Position numbers and translations under genes: made by a program
Assembly (NCBI GenBank): GCA_050950785.1
Contig: JBMNIG010000025.1
Coordinates: 59,729-123,728 of the forward strand
Origin: JAAYOS01 sp050950785
GTDB taxonomy: Bacteria > Bacillota > Clostridia > Oscillospirales > JAAYOS01
Direction: 5' to 3'
Length of the DNA: 64,000 nt
Shown here: one piece after another, positions 1-8,367 of the stretch
How positions within the stretch are numbered: position 1 is the stretch's first letter
Layout: every line of letters starts with the position of its first letter
The notes under the pieces: model-generated
Databases searched by the model: none
What the model saw: only the letters and a program-made list of their open reading frames with translations
Told to the model about the DNA's origin: nothing

Positions 1-564
1 GGCAAATCGACTATTGTGAAGATGATCACGGGTGAGCTCAGGCCTACCCAAGGCAGGGTCATCGTCAACGGATTTAATGTTGGCACTATACGCCAGTCGG
101 TGATACCCAGACTTCGACGGACGCTTGGAGTCATCTTTCAGGATTTCAGACTGATAGAGAAGAAGACTGTTTACGAGAATGTCGCATTCGCCATGCGTGT
201 AATAGGAGCCGGGCGTAAAAACATTCAAGAAAGAGTACCCGTAATTCTTGATCTTGTAGGCCTTGCGCATAAGGCACACAGATATCCGCATGAATTATCG
301 GGCGGGGAGCAACAGAGAGTAGCTATTGCGCGTGCGTTGATAAACAATCCAAAAACTATTCTTGCGGACGAGCCAACGGGCAACTTAGATCCGGTACGCT
401 CGCGAGAGATCATTTATCTCCTGGAAAAAATCAATAGTCTTGGAACTACAGTTATAGCGGTCACTCATGAGCGTGACCTGGTAAACAGTATGTCCAAGCG
501 CGTGGTAGCTATCGACGGGGGAAGGATAATCAGCGACCAGACAGGTGGGTACTACGCGATATGA
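1..564 (+). CDS. ftsE: Cell division ATP-binding protein FtsE (5' end outside window)
   Basis: ATPase of the FtsEX ABC-type complex, which couples cytoplasmic ATP hydrolysis to activation of peptidoglycan hydrolases at the division site. The open frame runs in from the window edge and begins inside the Walker A loop (GKST). The ABC signature LSGGEQQRVAIARAL, Walker B ILADEPTGNLD and the H-loop histidine in AVTHE are all present, so only the first 35-40 residues are missing. 187 residues are visible. The stop overlaps the ftsX start by 4 bases (ATGA), implying translational coupling. The adjacent M23 hydrolase fits the expected FtsEX partner. Confidence 0.96.
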   Translation, partial: GKSTIVKMITGELRPTQGRVIVNGFNVGTIRQSVIPRLRRTLGVIFQDFRLIEKKTVYENVAFAMRVIGAGRKNIQERVPVILDLVGLAHKAHRYPHELSGGEQQRVAIARALINNPKTILADEPTGNLDPVRSREIIYLLEKINSLGTTVIAVTHERDLVNSMSKRVVAIDGGRIISDQTGGYYAI

Positions 565-1448
565 AAGGATATGATTTTTTCTACTTTTTGCGCGAAGGCG
601 TAAAGAGTATATTTTTACACGGCTTTATGAGTTTCGCGGCAGTTAGTGTTATACTAGCATGTCTTATAATAATCGGGAGCTTTATGCTGTTGACCATGAA
701 CGTAAGTATGATCATTTCGGAAGCGGAGACTTCAACTGAAATGGTCGCATTTGTTGACGATACACTTTCACTGTCTGAAGCTCGTAGTATTGGCTCAAAA
801 ATCAACAGAATCGAAAACGTATCAAAATCTACATTTGTCTCAAGCGAAAAGGCTTTTGAAGAGTATGCTCAGGAGTTGGGTGAAGACAGCTATCTGCTCG
901 AGGGATTTGAAGGAGAATCGATCCTCAGACATCGTTATCGTGTTTATATAGAGGATGTTTCGTTAACTTCGGAAACTGCCGAAAGGATTCGCAAAATACC
1001 GGGCATTGCCAAGGTCAATGCAAGCCTTGAAATATCCCAAAGCATTATGAACATGAAAAATGTTGTAAGTGCTGTTACATACATACTAGCGGCGATTCTT
1101 GTGGGAGTTTCTATTTTTATTATTTCCAATACAGTCAAACTGACAACATTTGACAGGCGCGAAGAGATCGCCATAATGAAAATGGTTGGTGCCACAAATG
1201 CGTTTATCCGCTGGCCCTTCGTGTTCGAGGGCTTTATTCTCGGCACATTAGGAGGAGCACTTGCCTTTGTTGGACAGTGGGCTATTTACAATTATGCTGT
1301 ACAAAAAATATCTGAGTCATTATCGATCATCAACCTTATAAACTTTCAGACTATCGCTATACCAATGTTTATACTATTCCTTATATCCGGATTTCTTGTG
1401 GGGATAGGTGGCAGTGTACTTACAATTCGCAAGTTCATGCGTGTATAA
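561..1448 (+). CDS. ftsX: Cell division protein FtsX, permease-like subunit
   Basis: Membrane partner of FtsE, 295 residues. A first transmembrane helix near residues 20-45 is followed by an extracellular domain of about 120 residues, then three C-terminal helices (about 165-190, 220-245, 265-290) in the usual FtsX/MacB order. The extracellular domain is the part known to contact and activate a murein hydrolase. The start overlaps the ftsE stop, and an M23 hydrolase follows 36 bases downstream, so the three genes probably form one transcription unit. The frame is intact and of ordinary family length. Confidence 0.95.
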   Translation: MKGYDFFYFLREGVKSIFLHGFMSFAAVSVILACLIIIGSFMLLTMNVSMIISEAETSTEMVAFVDDTLSLSEARSIGSKINRIENVSKSTFVSSEKAFEEYAQELGEDSYLLEGFEGESILRHRYRVYIEDVSLTSETAERIRKIPGIAKVNASLEISQSIMNMKNVVSAVTYILAAILVGVSIFIISNTVKLTTFDRREEIAIMKMVGATNAFIRWPFVFEGFILGTLGGALAFVGQWAIYNYAVQKISESLSIINLINFQTIAIPMFILFLISGFLVGIGGSVLTIRKFMRV

Positions 1449-1484
1449 GCCTAACAGATCTTATTTGCTACATATGGAGGTAAT

Positions 1485-2675
1485 ATGATGTCGGGTTCAA
1501 AGGTAAGGAAAATGGCCGGGATAATCGCGATTGTTTTAACCGCGCTCATTATACTTCCTTTCCTGGTTACGATCCTTAGCGGCAGTGCATCTGCCGCAGT
1601 AAGCGAAGCTGAGCTGAAGAAACTCAAAGAGCAGTCCTCTGCACTTTCAAAGGAAAGTAAGAAAATTGCCCAGGAACTAAAGAACGTTCGTGCCAGTAAG
1701 GCATCCGCAATCAAGGAAAAGAGCCTTATTGACAACCAGATATCAGTACTTGAACAGGAAATCGAGACCACTAACCTCATCATACAGAACTTAAGTGAGC
1801 AAATAGCAGCAAAAGAACAGGAAATCGCAGAGGCTGAACAAGAAGAAGCACGGGAATTCGAATTATTCAAAAAACGGATTCGTGCAATGGAGGAAAATGG
1901 TTCGGCGACATACATAGGTGTATTGCTAAAATGTGAGTCCTTTTCCGATTTGCTTTGTAAGACTGAAATGATAAGCGAGATAATTGAATATGACAAGCTT
2001 TTGATGGAGAGTTTAAAGGTTGCACGTGAGAGGATAGAGCAATCAAAAGCTGAGTTGGAAAGTGACAGGGCCGATCAGAGTGAGGCGCGCGAAGTCCTTC
2101 TATCACAAGTCGAAGCTCTTGAGGTAAAATACCAGGAGCAAAACGACATTATTAAAAGTCTTGAAAAAGATGAGGAAACTTTTGCTTCAGAGTATGAAGA
2201 AGCAATGAAAGAGATGGAGCGTGTCAACAAGGAAATCGCCAAAATGGCGGCTGAGTTGGCAAAGCAAAAAAAGTATGTTGGAGGAAAATATCTCTGGCCT
2301 ACTCCCGGCTACTATAAAATAACATCTCCATATGGTAACAGATATCATCCCATCCTTAAGAAAAATAGTTTTCATAGCGGTATAGATATAGGTGCTCCAA
2401 AGGGAGCAAATATACTGGCATCCAATAGCGGCGAGATAATAGTTGCTGGTTGGAACAATGCCTATGGCAATTACGTTGTGATCAACCATGGAGGCGGACA
2501 GACCACCCTATATGCGCATATGTCCAAGATTTTGGTCAAGAAGGGACAGAATGTAAAGCGCGGAGATAAAATCGGTCTTGTCGGATCTACCGGATGGTCC
2601 ACAGGCCCCCATCTACACTTTGAGATCAGTATTGACGGTAAGACAAAGAACCCAAAGTCTTATTTTCCTGACTAG
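1485..2675 (+). CDS. Coiled-coil murein hydrolase activator / M23 peptidase (EnvC/NlpD-like)
   Basis: Exported protein of 396 residues. There is an N-terminal hydrophobic segment (residues 8-35) with an Ala-Ser-Ala type end, then a long Glu/Lys-rich coiled coil (about 38-265), and a C-terminal LytM/M23 domain (about 275-396). In the M23 domain HSGID and HLHFE keep the zinc-binding His and Asp positions, so unlike E. coli EnvC it may be catalytic. This architecture matches FtsEX-dependent hydrolases such as PcsB/EnvC by role and CwlO-like proteins by layout. It follows ftsX directly. RBS GGAGG lies just upstream; ATG 1485 or the adjacent ATG 1488 could be used. Confidence 0.93.
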   Translation: MMSGSKVRKMAGIIAIVLTALIILPFLVTILSGSASAAVSEAELKKLKEQSSALSKESKKIAQELKNVRASKASAIKEKSLIDNQISVLEQEIETTNLIIQNLSEQIAAKEQEIAEAEQEEAREFELFKKRIRAMEENGSATYIGVLLKCESFSDLLCKTEMISEIIEYDKLLMESLKVARERIEQSKAELESDRADQSEAREVLLSQVEALEVKYQEQNDIIKSLEKDEETFASEYEEAMKEMERVNKEIAKMAAELAKQKKYVGGKYLWPTPGYYKITSPYGNRYHPILKKNSFHSGIDIGAPKGANILASNSGEIIVAGWNNAYGNYVVINHGGGQTTLYAHMSKILVKKGQNVKRGDKIGLVGSTGWSTGPHLHFEISIDGKTKNPKSYFPD

Positions 2676-2815
2676 TCTGTAAAGTGAATTGGTGCATAAA
2701 ATGTCGATAATGCTTTACAATATATGAAATTCAAAAATTGCGTCGCATATTAGCGTAAGTTCAAAACTTATGACTTGGCAATGTCATAATTTCCATTATT
2801 TGATTCAATATTTTA

Positions 2816-2844
2816 TTGTATTTTCAATCAAAATTAGCTATAAT
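2816..2844 (+). promoter_or_regulatory. Sigma-A type promoter for the RNA upstream of ctpA
   Basis: TTGTAT at 2816-2821 and TATAAT at 2839-2844 are separated by exactly 17 bases. The expected transcription start (about 2850) lies at the first helix of the structured RNA described next. It is about 190 bases before the ctpA start. Confidence 0.7.
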
Positions 2845-2847
2845 ATT

Positions 2848-2987
2848 GCATCGTTGGAATATGCTGCGGCATTGCAATGCCACATTTTATACAGAAAGGC
2901 CCATTTGTTAGGTAGGCTACTGCCTGAGCGATGCTGCCCAAACATAAGCTTGCCCAAGCTCCACCGCTCGAGTGAAGTTGGGGCAAG
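2848..2987 (+). ncRNA. Structured leader RNA or riboswitch-like element, class not recognised
   Basis: A fold can be drawn by hand. P1 pairs GCATCG (2848-2853) with CGATGC (2929-2934) and extends with a U-G and a U-A pair. P2 is a perfect 14-base palindrome (2868-2881). P3 pairs AGGTAG (2910-2915) with CTGCCT (2920-2925). This gives a three-way junction, followed by a terminator hairpin at 2949-2987. The motif TGCCCAA occurs both just after P1 (2935-2941) and in the 5' arm of the terminator, so either copy could pair with the terminator 3' arm. That is the layout of a terminator/antiterminator switch. I could not match it to purine, TPP, SAM, FMN, c-di-GMP, preQ1, Mn or 6S consensus motifs. 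It could also be a free small RNA. Confidence 0.55.
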
Positions 2988-2991
2988 TTTT
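2949..2991 (+). terminator. Intrinsic terminator between leader RNA and ctpA
   Basis: CTTGCCC (2949-2955) pairs with GGGCAAG (2981-2987). An inner helix ending in CAC/GTG makes a long GC-rich hairpin. Only four T residues follow, so termination may be partial. It ends 44 bases before the ctpA ATG, where it could attenuate ctpA. Confidence 0.65.
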
Positions 2992-3034
2992 GGTTACCAC
3001 AGCTTGCTTTCGCATTTGAAAGGATTTGAACAAA

Positions 3035-4249
3035 ATGAAAAAGAGATTTAATATTGCAACAATAATTGGATTGATGCTGTTGGTGGCAGCTGTTACCTTT
3101 ACACTAACCTATTTGACAGTAGAGCGTCAGTTTCAAGAGCAATTGGCTGTGGAGGACTCAAGAGAGGACATCTTCAACAAACTCGGCAAGATCATAGATC
3201 TTATTGAAGAGATGTATGTCGGTGAATATGAGCTAGATGAGCTAATAGATGGAGCTGCTCATGGAATAATCGCAGCAACGGGCGATCGTTGGTCTTATTA
3301 TTTGGATGAAGAAGACTTTGCGCGATATAAAGAAAATTTGATGAACCAGTATGTAGGTATCGGAGTTACAGTCAGCTTCGATATCGAAAAAAATGCCCTT
3401 GTTATTACCAAAGTGCATTCCGGTTCTCCTGCTGAGGCTGTTGGATTAAAGCCCAAGGATCTTATCATCGGTGTGAACGGCGAAAAGGTGTCCGATTTGG
3501 GTTATGAGGAGACCGTAAATCGCGTACGGGGAGAGGAAAACACACCTGTAACGATCGAGATCCAGCGCGGTGAGACTTTCATGACTCGTGAGATCATACG
3601 AAAGAGCTATCTATATAATCCTGTAAGCTCAAAAATCATAGCCGGGAATATTGGATATATAAAAATCGATAATTTTGACAGTCGTGTAGACGTCAGCTTT
3701 GAAGATGCCGTTGGCAAGCTCCAGGAAGCAGGAGTTGATGGTCTGATCTTTGATGTGCGGGGCAACCCCGGCGGTATGAAAAATGCTATGGTCAATATGC
3801 TGGACCTGCTCTGTCCCGAAGGTGTGCTTTTCACAATGCGGGACAAGAACGGAAACGTTTCAGTTGACTATTCTGCACCGGGCGAGGTTTCTCTACCTAT
3901 GGTGGTGATCGTTGATCAAAACTCATATAGTGCTGCAGAATTTTTTGCAGCTGCCCTTCAGGAATACGGCAAAGCCGAAATTGTGGGTACAGGCACATTT
4001 GGAAAGGGATATTCTCAGATCACACTAGAATTAGGCGACGGCAGTGCTATCAATCTATCTACAAATGAATACTTTACTCCCAACGGGAAAAGTCTTATAG
4101 GCGTTGGCATTACCCCTGATCACTATGTAGAGCTCAACTTTGACGGAAACTTTATGCTTCTTGAAGAGGAGGAAGATAACCAGCTGCAGAAGGCTATTGA
4201 AGTAGTTGGCTTAGAAATCGCTCAAAGAGCTGAGCATGAACAACCATAA
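3035..4249 (+). CDS. S41 family C-terminal processing peptidase with PDZ domain
   Basis: Membrane-anchored serine protease of the CtpA/Prc type, 404 residues. A single N-terminal transmembrane helix (about 8-30) is followed by a PDZ domain (about 100-185; VGIGVT, GSPAEAVGL, KDLIIGVNG) and an S41 core (about 190-370). DVRGNPGG, NSYSAAEFFAAAL (nucleophile Ser) and FGKGYSQ (general-base Lys) are all present, so it should be active. Known family members trim exported or cell-wall enzymes, which fits the neighbouring hydrolase. ATG 3035 is preferred over TTG 3026 because AAAGGA sits at a proper distance only for the ATG. Confidence 0.94.
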   Translation: MKKRFNIATIIGLMLLVAAVTFTLTYLTVERQFQEQLAVEDSREDIFNKLGKIIDLIEEMYVGEYELDELIDGAAHGIIAATGDRWSYYLDEEDFARYKENLMNQYVGIGVTVSFDIEKNALVITKVHSGSPAEAVGLKPKDLIIGVNGEKVSDLGYEETVNRVRGEENTPVTIEIQRGETFMTREIIRKSYLYNPVSSKIIAGNIGYIKIDNFDSRVDVSFEDAVGKLQEAGVDGLIFDVRGNPGGMKNAMVNMLDLLCPEGVLFTMRDKNGNVSVDYSAPGEVSLPMVVIVDQNSYSAAEFFAAALQEYGKAEIVGTGTFGKGYSQITLELGDGSAINLSTNEYFTPNGKSLIGVGITPDHYVELNFDGNFMLLEEEEDNQLQKAIEVVGLEIAQRAEHEQP

Positions 4250-4263
4250 TTAAAAACTGGGCT

Positions 4264-4300
4264 AACAATGTATTTGTATTAGTTTTTGATAATCATTGTT
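4264..4300 (+). terminator. Possible weak terminator after ctpA
   Basis: AACAATG (4264-4270) and CATTGTT (4294-4300) form an AT-rich 7-bp stem with a long loop, followed by TTCTG. It is weak. The rest of the 265-base gap to the next gene shows no recognisable gene or RNA. Confidence 0.35.
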
Positions 4301-4514
4301 TTCTGAATTTATAAAACCGTCATTAAGCAAATATATACTGAATATACTTCAACGGGCATTGCGATTAAACAACCGAGGATATCGAGCATAAAAATATAGT
4401 GCAGGTATCAAGATATTGTGTTTTCTATATGCTCTTGAAAGTTGTCTAGTTGTACATTATCAAGAACTGGACAAAAGCCGGTGAAAGCTCAGACTACAGT
4501 GGGGTGAGATTTGG

Positions 4515-5351
4515 TTGTTTGCGCTAATAAGGACTCGACTCTGCGTAACGGCAAATCCCGTTGAACGTATACTGCGACACGTTTTTCTAACACGTGGCAT
4601 TATTTTTGAAATAACGAACGCATTGGGAGTGCGCGCACTCGAATGCACAGTCGATATATATAAAGGTGAGGATTCTAAGAAAACATTGGCAAGGTGTGAT
4701 AAAGCATTAAGCCTGATAGTTTCAAACGGAATCAGGACTGTTGTTGCGGCTGAAGATTTTCCGGTTGCCGACCTTAACGGGAGTTATAAGCTATCCCTTC
4801 CCGATGTTCGAAAGCTGTGGAGAAAGACAGCCGGAAAAATTGCTCTTTCTATTTCCGGTGAGGATGCTAAGTCTCTGTCTGTTGCCTTGTATGCTAACAG
4901 GGTAAACGCCGAACTCGATGGGGCTGTTCGATATTTGTTGCCCCGAACACGCCATCTTGCGATTTTCTGTGAAGGTCGGGGAGAGATATATGTTAAGGAG
5001 CTGTTGAGGGAATTCGGAATTGCAGTTCAGACTACTAACAGTGCTGCTGCAACAGCTGATATCCACCTATTATTCGATCCTCCCTCTGAACATTTAGAAT
5101 TGAAGCAATCGGCTATAGCCGTAAAGTTATTCCTTGATGATAAATCAGAACCCTTCCCTTACCGCACTATATCTGATGTACAATATCGATGGCCCGACAA
5201 CTTACCACGGATAAACGGGTATCCATGCAATCTTATACTTGCTGCTCTCAGTGAGACAGGTGCTATACGGGCCGATGAGTTAGATATTGAAAGGATATGG
5301 TTTGCAGAAAACAGGTCAAGCAAAGGTGCTTTAGAAACCGGAGATATATAA
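4515..5351 (+). CDS. Hypothetical protein, family not recognised
   Basis: 278 residues starting at TTG 4515, chosen because GGGGTGAG lies 7-8 bases upstream and no ATG is available. It is soluble-looking, with no signal peptide or transmembrane helix. The middle part (about 155-215) reads like an alternating beta/alpha fold, with a strand such as HLAIFCEGRGEIYVKELL. No catalytic motif could be named. It lies between ctpA and greA-lysS on the same strand, but greA has its own promoter, so no functional link can be claimed. The frame is clean and codon use resembles its neighbours, so it is probably a real gene. Confidence 0.7.
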   Translation: MFALIRTRLCVTANPVERILRHVFLTRGIIFEITNALGVRALECTVDIYKGEDSKKTLARCDKALSLIVSNGIRTVVAAEDFPVADLNGSYKLSLPDVRKLWRKTAGKIALSISGEDAKSLSVALYANRVNAELDGAVRYLLPRTRHLAIFCEGRGEIYVKELLREFGIAVQTTNSAAATADIHLLFDPPSEHLELKQSAIAVKLFLDDKSEPFPYRTISDVQYRWPDNLPRINGYPCNLILAALSETGAIRADELDIERIWFAENRSSKGALETGDI

Positions 5352-5393
5352 AATAAACTACGCACTATTATGGGAAGTATTTCCACTGTCTTA

Positions 5394-5422
5394 TTGACAA
5401 AGCACTTTGTAGTCTTTATAAT
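5394..5422 (+). promoter_or_regulatory. Consensus sigma-A promoter of greA-lysS
   Basis: TTGACA (5394-5399), a 17-base spacer and TATAAT (5417-5422) match the consensus exactly. It lies about 50 bases before the greA start, which also has an AAAGGAG ribosome binding site. Confidence 0.88.
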
Positions 5423-5472
5423 ACTTTTTAATTAAAATATATAAGGCTTATCGCTTAGAAAGGAGCTTTACT

Positions 5473-5948
5473 ATGGCTCAAAAGGTCTACAAGCTCACAA
5501 GAGAACGCTTCAACGAATTAGAAAATGAACTGCATTATGCTAAGACAGTCAGGGAGCGGGAGGTTGCCGAACAGATAAAGGAAGCCCGCTTCTTTGGCGA
5601 CTTGTCTGAAAACAGCGAATATGATGAAGCAAAAAATGAACAGGGAAGCTCTATTCGCGTATTGCTGAAATTGAAGATGTGCTTGCCCATGCCGTCATAA
5701 TCGACGATGCTTCAGATGACATCGAAACAGTGGGTACTGGATGTAAAGTGCTCATTGTAGATGAAGTAAGCGGTAAACAATACGAATATCAAATTGTCGG
5801 ATCACAGGAAGCTAACCCGATTCAAGGCCGGATCTCTGATGAGTCACCCCTTGGCAAGGCATTGGTAGGCTCAAGGGTCGATGACATTGTAGAGTTTGAG
5901 GCCCCGGTCGGCATAATGCGTTATAAAATAGAGTCGATCTCAAGATGA
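5473..5948 (+). pseudogene. greA: Transcription elongation factor GreA, one frameshift
   Basis: GreA binds in the RNA polymerase secondary channel and stimulates cleavage of backtracked transcripts. The first frame encodes the N-terminal coiled coil, including the conserved FGDLSENSEYDEAKNEQG segment that carries the acidic tip. At about 5642-5646 (GGGAAG) the frame is lost. The protein resumes one frame over with KLYSRIAEIEDVLAHA and then the complete C-terminal FKBP-like domain. A single missing base restores a normal protein of about 158 residues. Promoter and RBS are intact and lysS follows in the normal order, so a sequencing error is more likely than a true pseudogene. Confidence 0.9.
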
Positions 5949-5998
5949 GGTCATAAAAATTTTAGTTAAAGCCAGTGGCCTATGATGAAATGAGGTAA

Positions 5999-7501
5999 AT
6001 GAAATTGCAGGAAGATACCAGGACAGAAATAACCGAAAATGAGGAAAAGGAGCTTTCTGAACTTTTGCAGATCAGAAGGGACAAGTTGTCACAGCTCCGC
6101 AAAGAAGGACTTGATCCATTCCTTGAAACTGTTTTTGATCAGACACACTGGTCTACAGACATAAAAGAAAACTTTTCACAGCTTGAAGGCACACAAGTGC
6201 GTGTCGCAGGGCGTTTGATGTCGAAGCGAGGTATGGGTAAAGTTTTGTTCTGCGACCTGGCAGACAAGAAAGGCACGATCCAACTTTACGCACGGGCGGA
6301 CGATATGGACGCGGATGAATATGAACGCTTTAAGAAATTCGATATTGCGGATATAGTTGGAGTTGAGGGGGAAGTTTTCCGCACAAAACGCGGTGAGATA
6401 TCTGTAAAGGTACAGACAATAAAGCTTCTCTCAAAGTCACTTCGTCCCCTGCCTGAGAAGTATCACGGCCTTAAGGACACCGATCTGCGCTATCGCATGA
6501 GATACCTCGATTTGATTGCAAATCCGGATGTTCGCAATACTTTTTATACACGCACAAAGATCATAAATACTCTACGAAACTCCATGATCCGTCAGGGCTA
6601 TATCGAGGTTGAAACCCCTGTCTTGCATAACCACGCTACAAACGCAGCCGCCCGACCATTTAGAACACACCATAACACACTTGACATAGATATGGTATTG
6701 CGGGTAGAGCTTGAGCTCCACCTAAAACGTTTGATAGTTGGCGGATTTGAGCGGGTGTTTGAAATCGGTCGAATATTCCGAAACGAAGGTATGTCCCCAA
6801 AACATAATCCGGAATTTACCATGATGGAGATGTACGCAGCGTACACTGACTATCATGGTATGATGGAGCTGTGCGAAAATTTGTTTAACGACGTTGCGCA
6901 GGAAGTGCTGGGGGGCAATAAACTAGTATATCAAGGCGTTGAAATCGATCTCACAACACCATGGCGTAGAATGACCATGATTGAGGCGGTGCGCGAGTAC
7001 GCAGGTGTTGACTTCGACCAGATCCAGACAGATGAAGAAGCAAAAGCGATCGCAGATGAACGTGGCATTCACTATGAGGATGAACACAAGCGAGGGGATA
7101 TAATCAACCTGTTCTTTGAGGAGTATGCGGAGGACAAGCTGATCCAGCCCACTTTTATTTGCGATTATCCGATTGAAATATCGCCGCTAGCCAAAAAAAC
7201 AAAGTATGACCCACGCCTGACTGAACGCTTTGAGGTATTTATTTACGGTAGAGAAATGGGCAATGCATTTACTGAGCTAAATGACCCCATCGATCAAAGG
7301 GAGCGCTTTATCGAACAGGCAAAGAAGAAGTGCATTGAAGGCGAATTTGAAATCGACGAGGACTTTGTGCTCGCTATGGAATATGGCATGCCTCCTACTG
7401 GGGGGATGGGACTGGGTATCGACAGGATGATCATGCTCTTTACTGACAGTCCTTCAATTCGCGATGTCTTGCTGTTCCCGACAATGAAGCCAATCGTCTG
7501 A
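5999..7501 (+). CDS. lysS: Lysine--tRNA ligase, class II
   Basis: Charges tRNA-Lys; 500 residues, standard length. An OB-fold anticodon-binding domain (about 65-175, TQVRVAGRLMSKRGMGKVLF) is followed by the class II catalytic core. Motif 2 is FEIGRIFRNEGMSPKHNPEF and motif 3 is GMGLGIDRMIML. It lies 50 bases downstream of greA, the common greA-lysS pair, and probably shares the greA promoter. No T-box leader is visible. ATG 5999 follows a TGAGGT ribosome binding site. Confidence 0.97.
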   Translation: MKLQEDTRTEITENEEKELSELLQIRRDKLSQLRKEGLDPFLETVFDQTHWSTDIKENFSQLEGTQVRVAGRLMSKRGMGKVLFCDLADKKGTIQLYARADDMDADEYERFKKFDIADIVGVEGEVFRTKRGEISVKVQTIKLLSKSLRPLPEKYHGLKDTDLRYRMRYLDLIANPDVRNTFYTRTKIINTLRNSMIRQGYIEVETPVLHNHATNAAARPFRTHHNTLDIDMVLRVELELHLKRLIVGGFERVFEIGRIFRNEGMSPKHNPEFTMMEMYAAYTDYHGMMELCENLFNDVAQEVLGGNKLVYQGVEIDLTTPWRRMTMIEAVREYAGVDFDQIQTDEEAKAIADERGIHYEDEHKRGDIINLFFEEYAEDKLIQPTFICDYPIEISPLAKKTKYDPRLTERFEVFIYGREMGNAFTELNDPIDQRERFIEQAKKKCIEGEFEIDEDFVLAMEYGMPPTGGMGLGIDRMIMLFTDSPSIRDVLLFPTMKPIV

Positions 7502-7555
7502 TTTCAAAAGTATTTAGGCTCAATAGTTTGCGTCTCAAGGTAACATTTATCTGAT

Positions 7556-7579
7556 TTCAGCTACAATTAGTCAGCTGAA
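7556..7579 (+). repeat. Small inverted repeat upstream of an unknown gene
   Basis: TTCAGCT (7556-7562) and AGCTGAA (7573-7579) form a perfect 7-bp inverted repeat with a 10-base loop. It lies between lysS and the next gene, about 33 bases before that gene's start. It has no T-run, so it could be an operator or leader hairpin rather than a terminator. Its function is unknown. Confidence 0.35.
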
Positions 7580-7611
7580 GTTGTGAGCGGGATTTGAAAG
7601 GGGGTCGGCAA

Positions 7612-8262
7612 ATGGAAAGCAAGAAGGTGAACCCAAAAGAGAACCCAAAGGCTCGTAGGGGATTTGGATACTGGTTTAAAAATGTTTTCATTTACCACTA
7701 TCTAAAACCAACCATTTTAGGAGCTATAGTCCTACTCATTGCTGCTTATATCATTTACGACATTAAAAATGTTGTAATACCGGATTTAACGGTCGTTGTC
7801 GGCGGAATAGACATATTGCGTGAAGAAGATATGAGTGAAATCAAAGCAGTAATTGAGGATGAGATAGGAGACGCAAACGGGGATGGGACCGTCGTTGTAA
7901 ATTTTGACATATATACAGTTACTCTGGATAAAGCTGACGAATACGGGAAGCAAAATCTAGAAGCTCTGGACTTGTCGATATTGGCAGATCCCGACAGGAT
8001 ATTCTTTATCCTTGATGAGGAACTAACTTCCCGTTACGAGGCTGATTTCTTTGAAAAACTTGCAGATTATGATATCTCTACAGATGAAGATCCCTTTTAC
8101 AGGGTAAACGACTTGCCGATATTTCAACGCATGCTTGTTGTGGACACAAACTACTATATGTGTCTGAAAGGGATGAGGATCTCCGATAAAGACGACCCTG
8201 AATATGTCCAGAAATATGACTTAGCTGCCCGTGTAATGAAGCGATTGATCAACGAAGAGTAG
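7612..8262 (+). CDS. Hypothetical single-pass membrane protein
   Basis: 216 residues, not recognised. A basic Lys/Arg-rich N terminus (1-35) is followed by one transmembrane helix (about 40-60: PTILGAIVLLIAAYIIYDI), then an acidic domain of about 150 residues, predicted extracellular by the positive-inside rule. No catalytic motif is evident. ATG 7612 is chosen over an in-frame TTG 18 bases upstream because GGGGGT sits directly before it. A strong terminator follows, so it appears monocistronic or the last gene after lysS. Confidence 0.7.
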   Translation: MESKKVNPKENPKARRGFGYWFKNVFIYHYLKPTILGAIVLLIAAYIIYDIKNVVIPDLTVVVGGIDILREEDMSEIKAVIEDEIGDANGDGTVVVNFDIYTVTLDKADEYGKQNLEALDLSILADPDRIFFILDEELTSRYEADFFEKLADYDISTDEDPFYRVNDLPIFQRMLVVDTNYYMCLKGMRISDKDDPEYVQKYDLAARVMKRLINEE

Positions 8263-8281
8263 TTAATATGCACTGACTGTG

Positions 8282-8320
8282 AGCAGGCCTCAGTTCCGGC
8301 TTTCCGGGAGAGGGCCTGCT
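8282..8320 (+). terminator. Intrinsic terminator
   Basis: AGCAGGCC (8282-8289) pairs with GGCCTGCT (8313-8320), with an inner CCGG/CCGG helix. Together they form a long GC-rich hairpin followed by TCATTTG. It sits 20 bases after the preceding stop codon. Confidence 0.7.
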
Positions 8321-8367
8321 TCATTTGAAACTTAAAATAATACCAATTAGTGGAAATGAGTGATGGT

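Noticed and set aside
2848..2987. 6S RNA identity for the element upstream of ctpA
   Set aside because: The 5' end pairs with an internal segment and not with the 3' end, and there is no long closing stem with a central bubble.
2770..3051. Open frame of 93 codons between the M23 gene and ctpA
   Set aside because: It runs through the promoter, structured RNA and terminator, has no RBS and no recognisable protein features.
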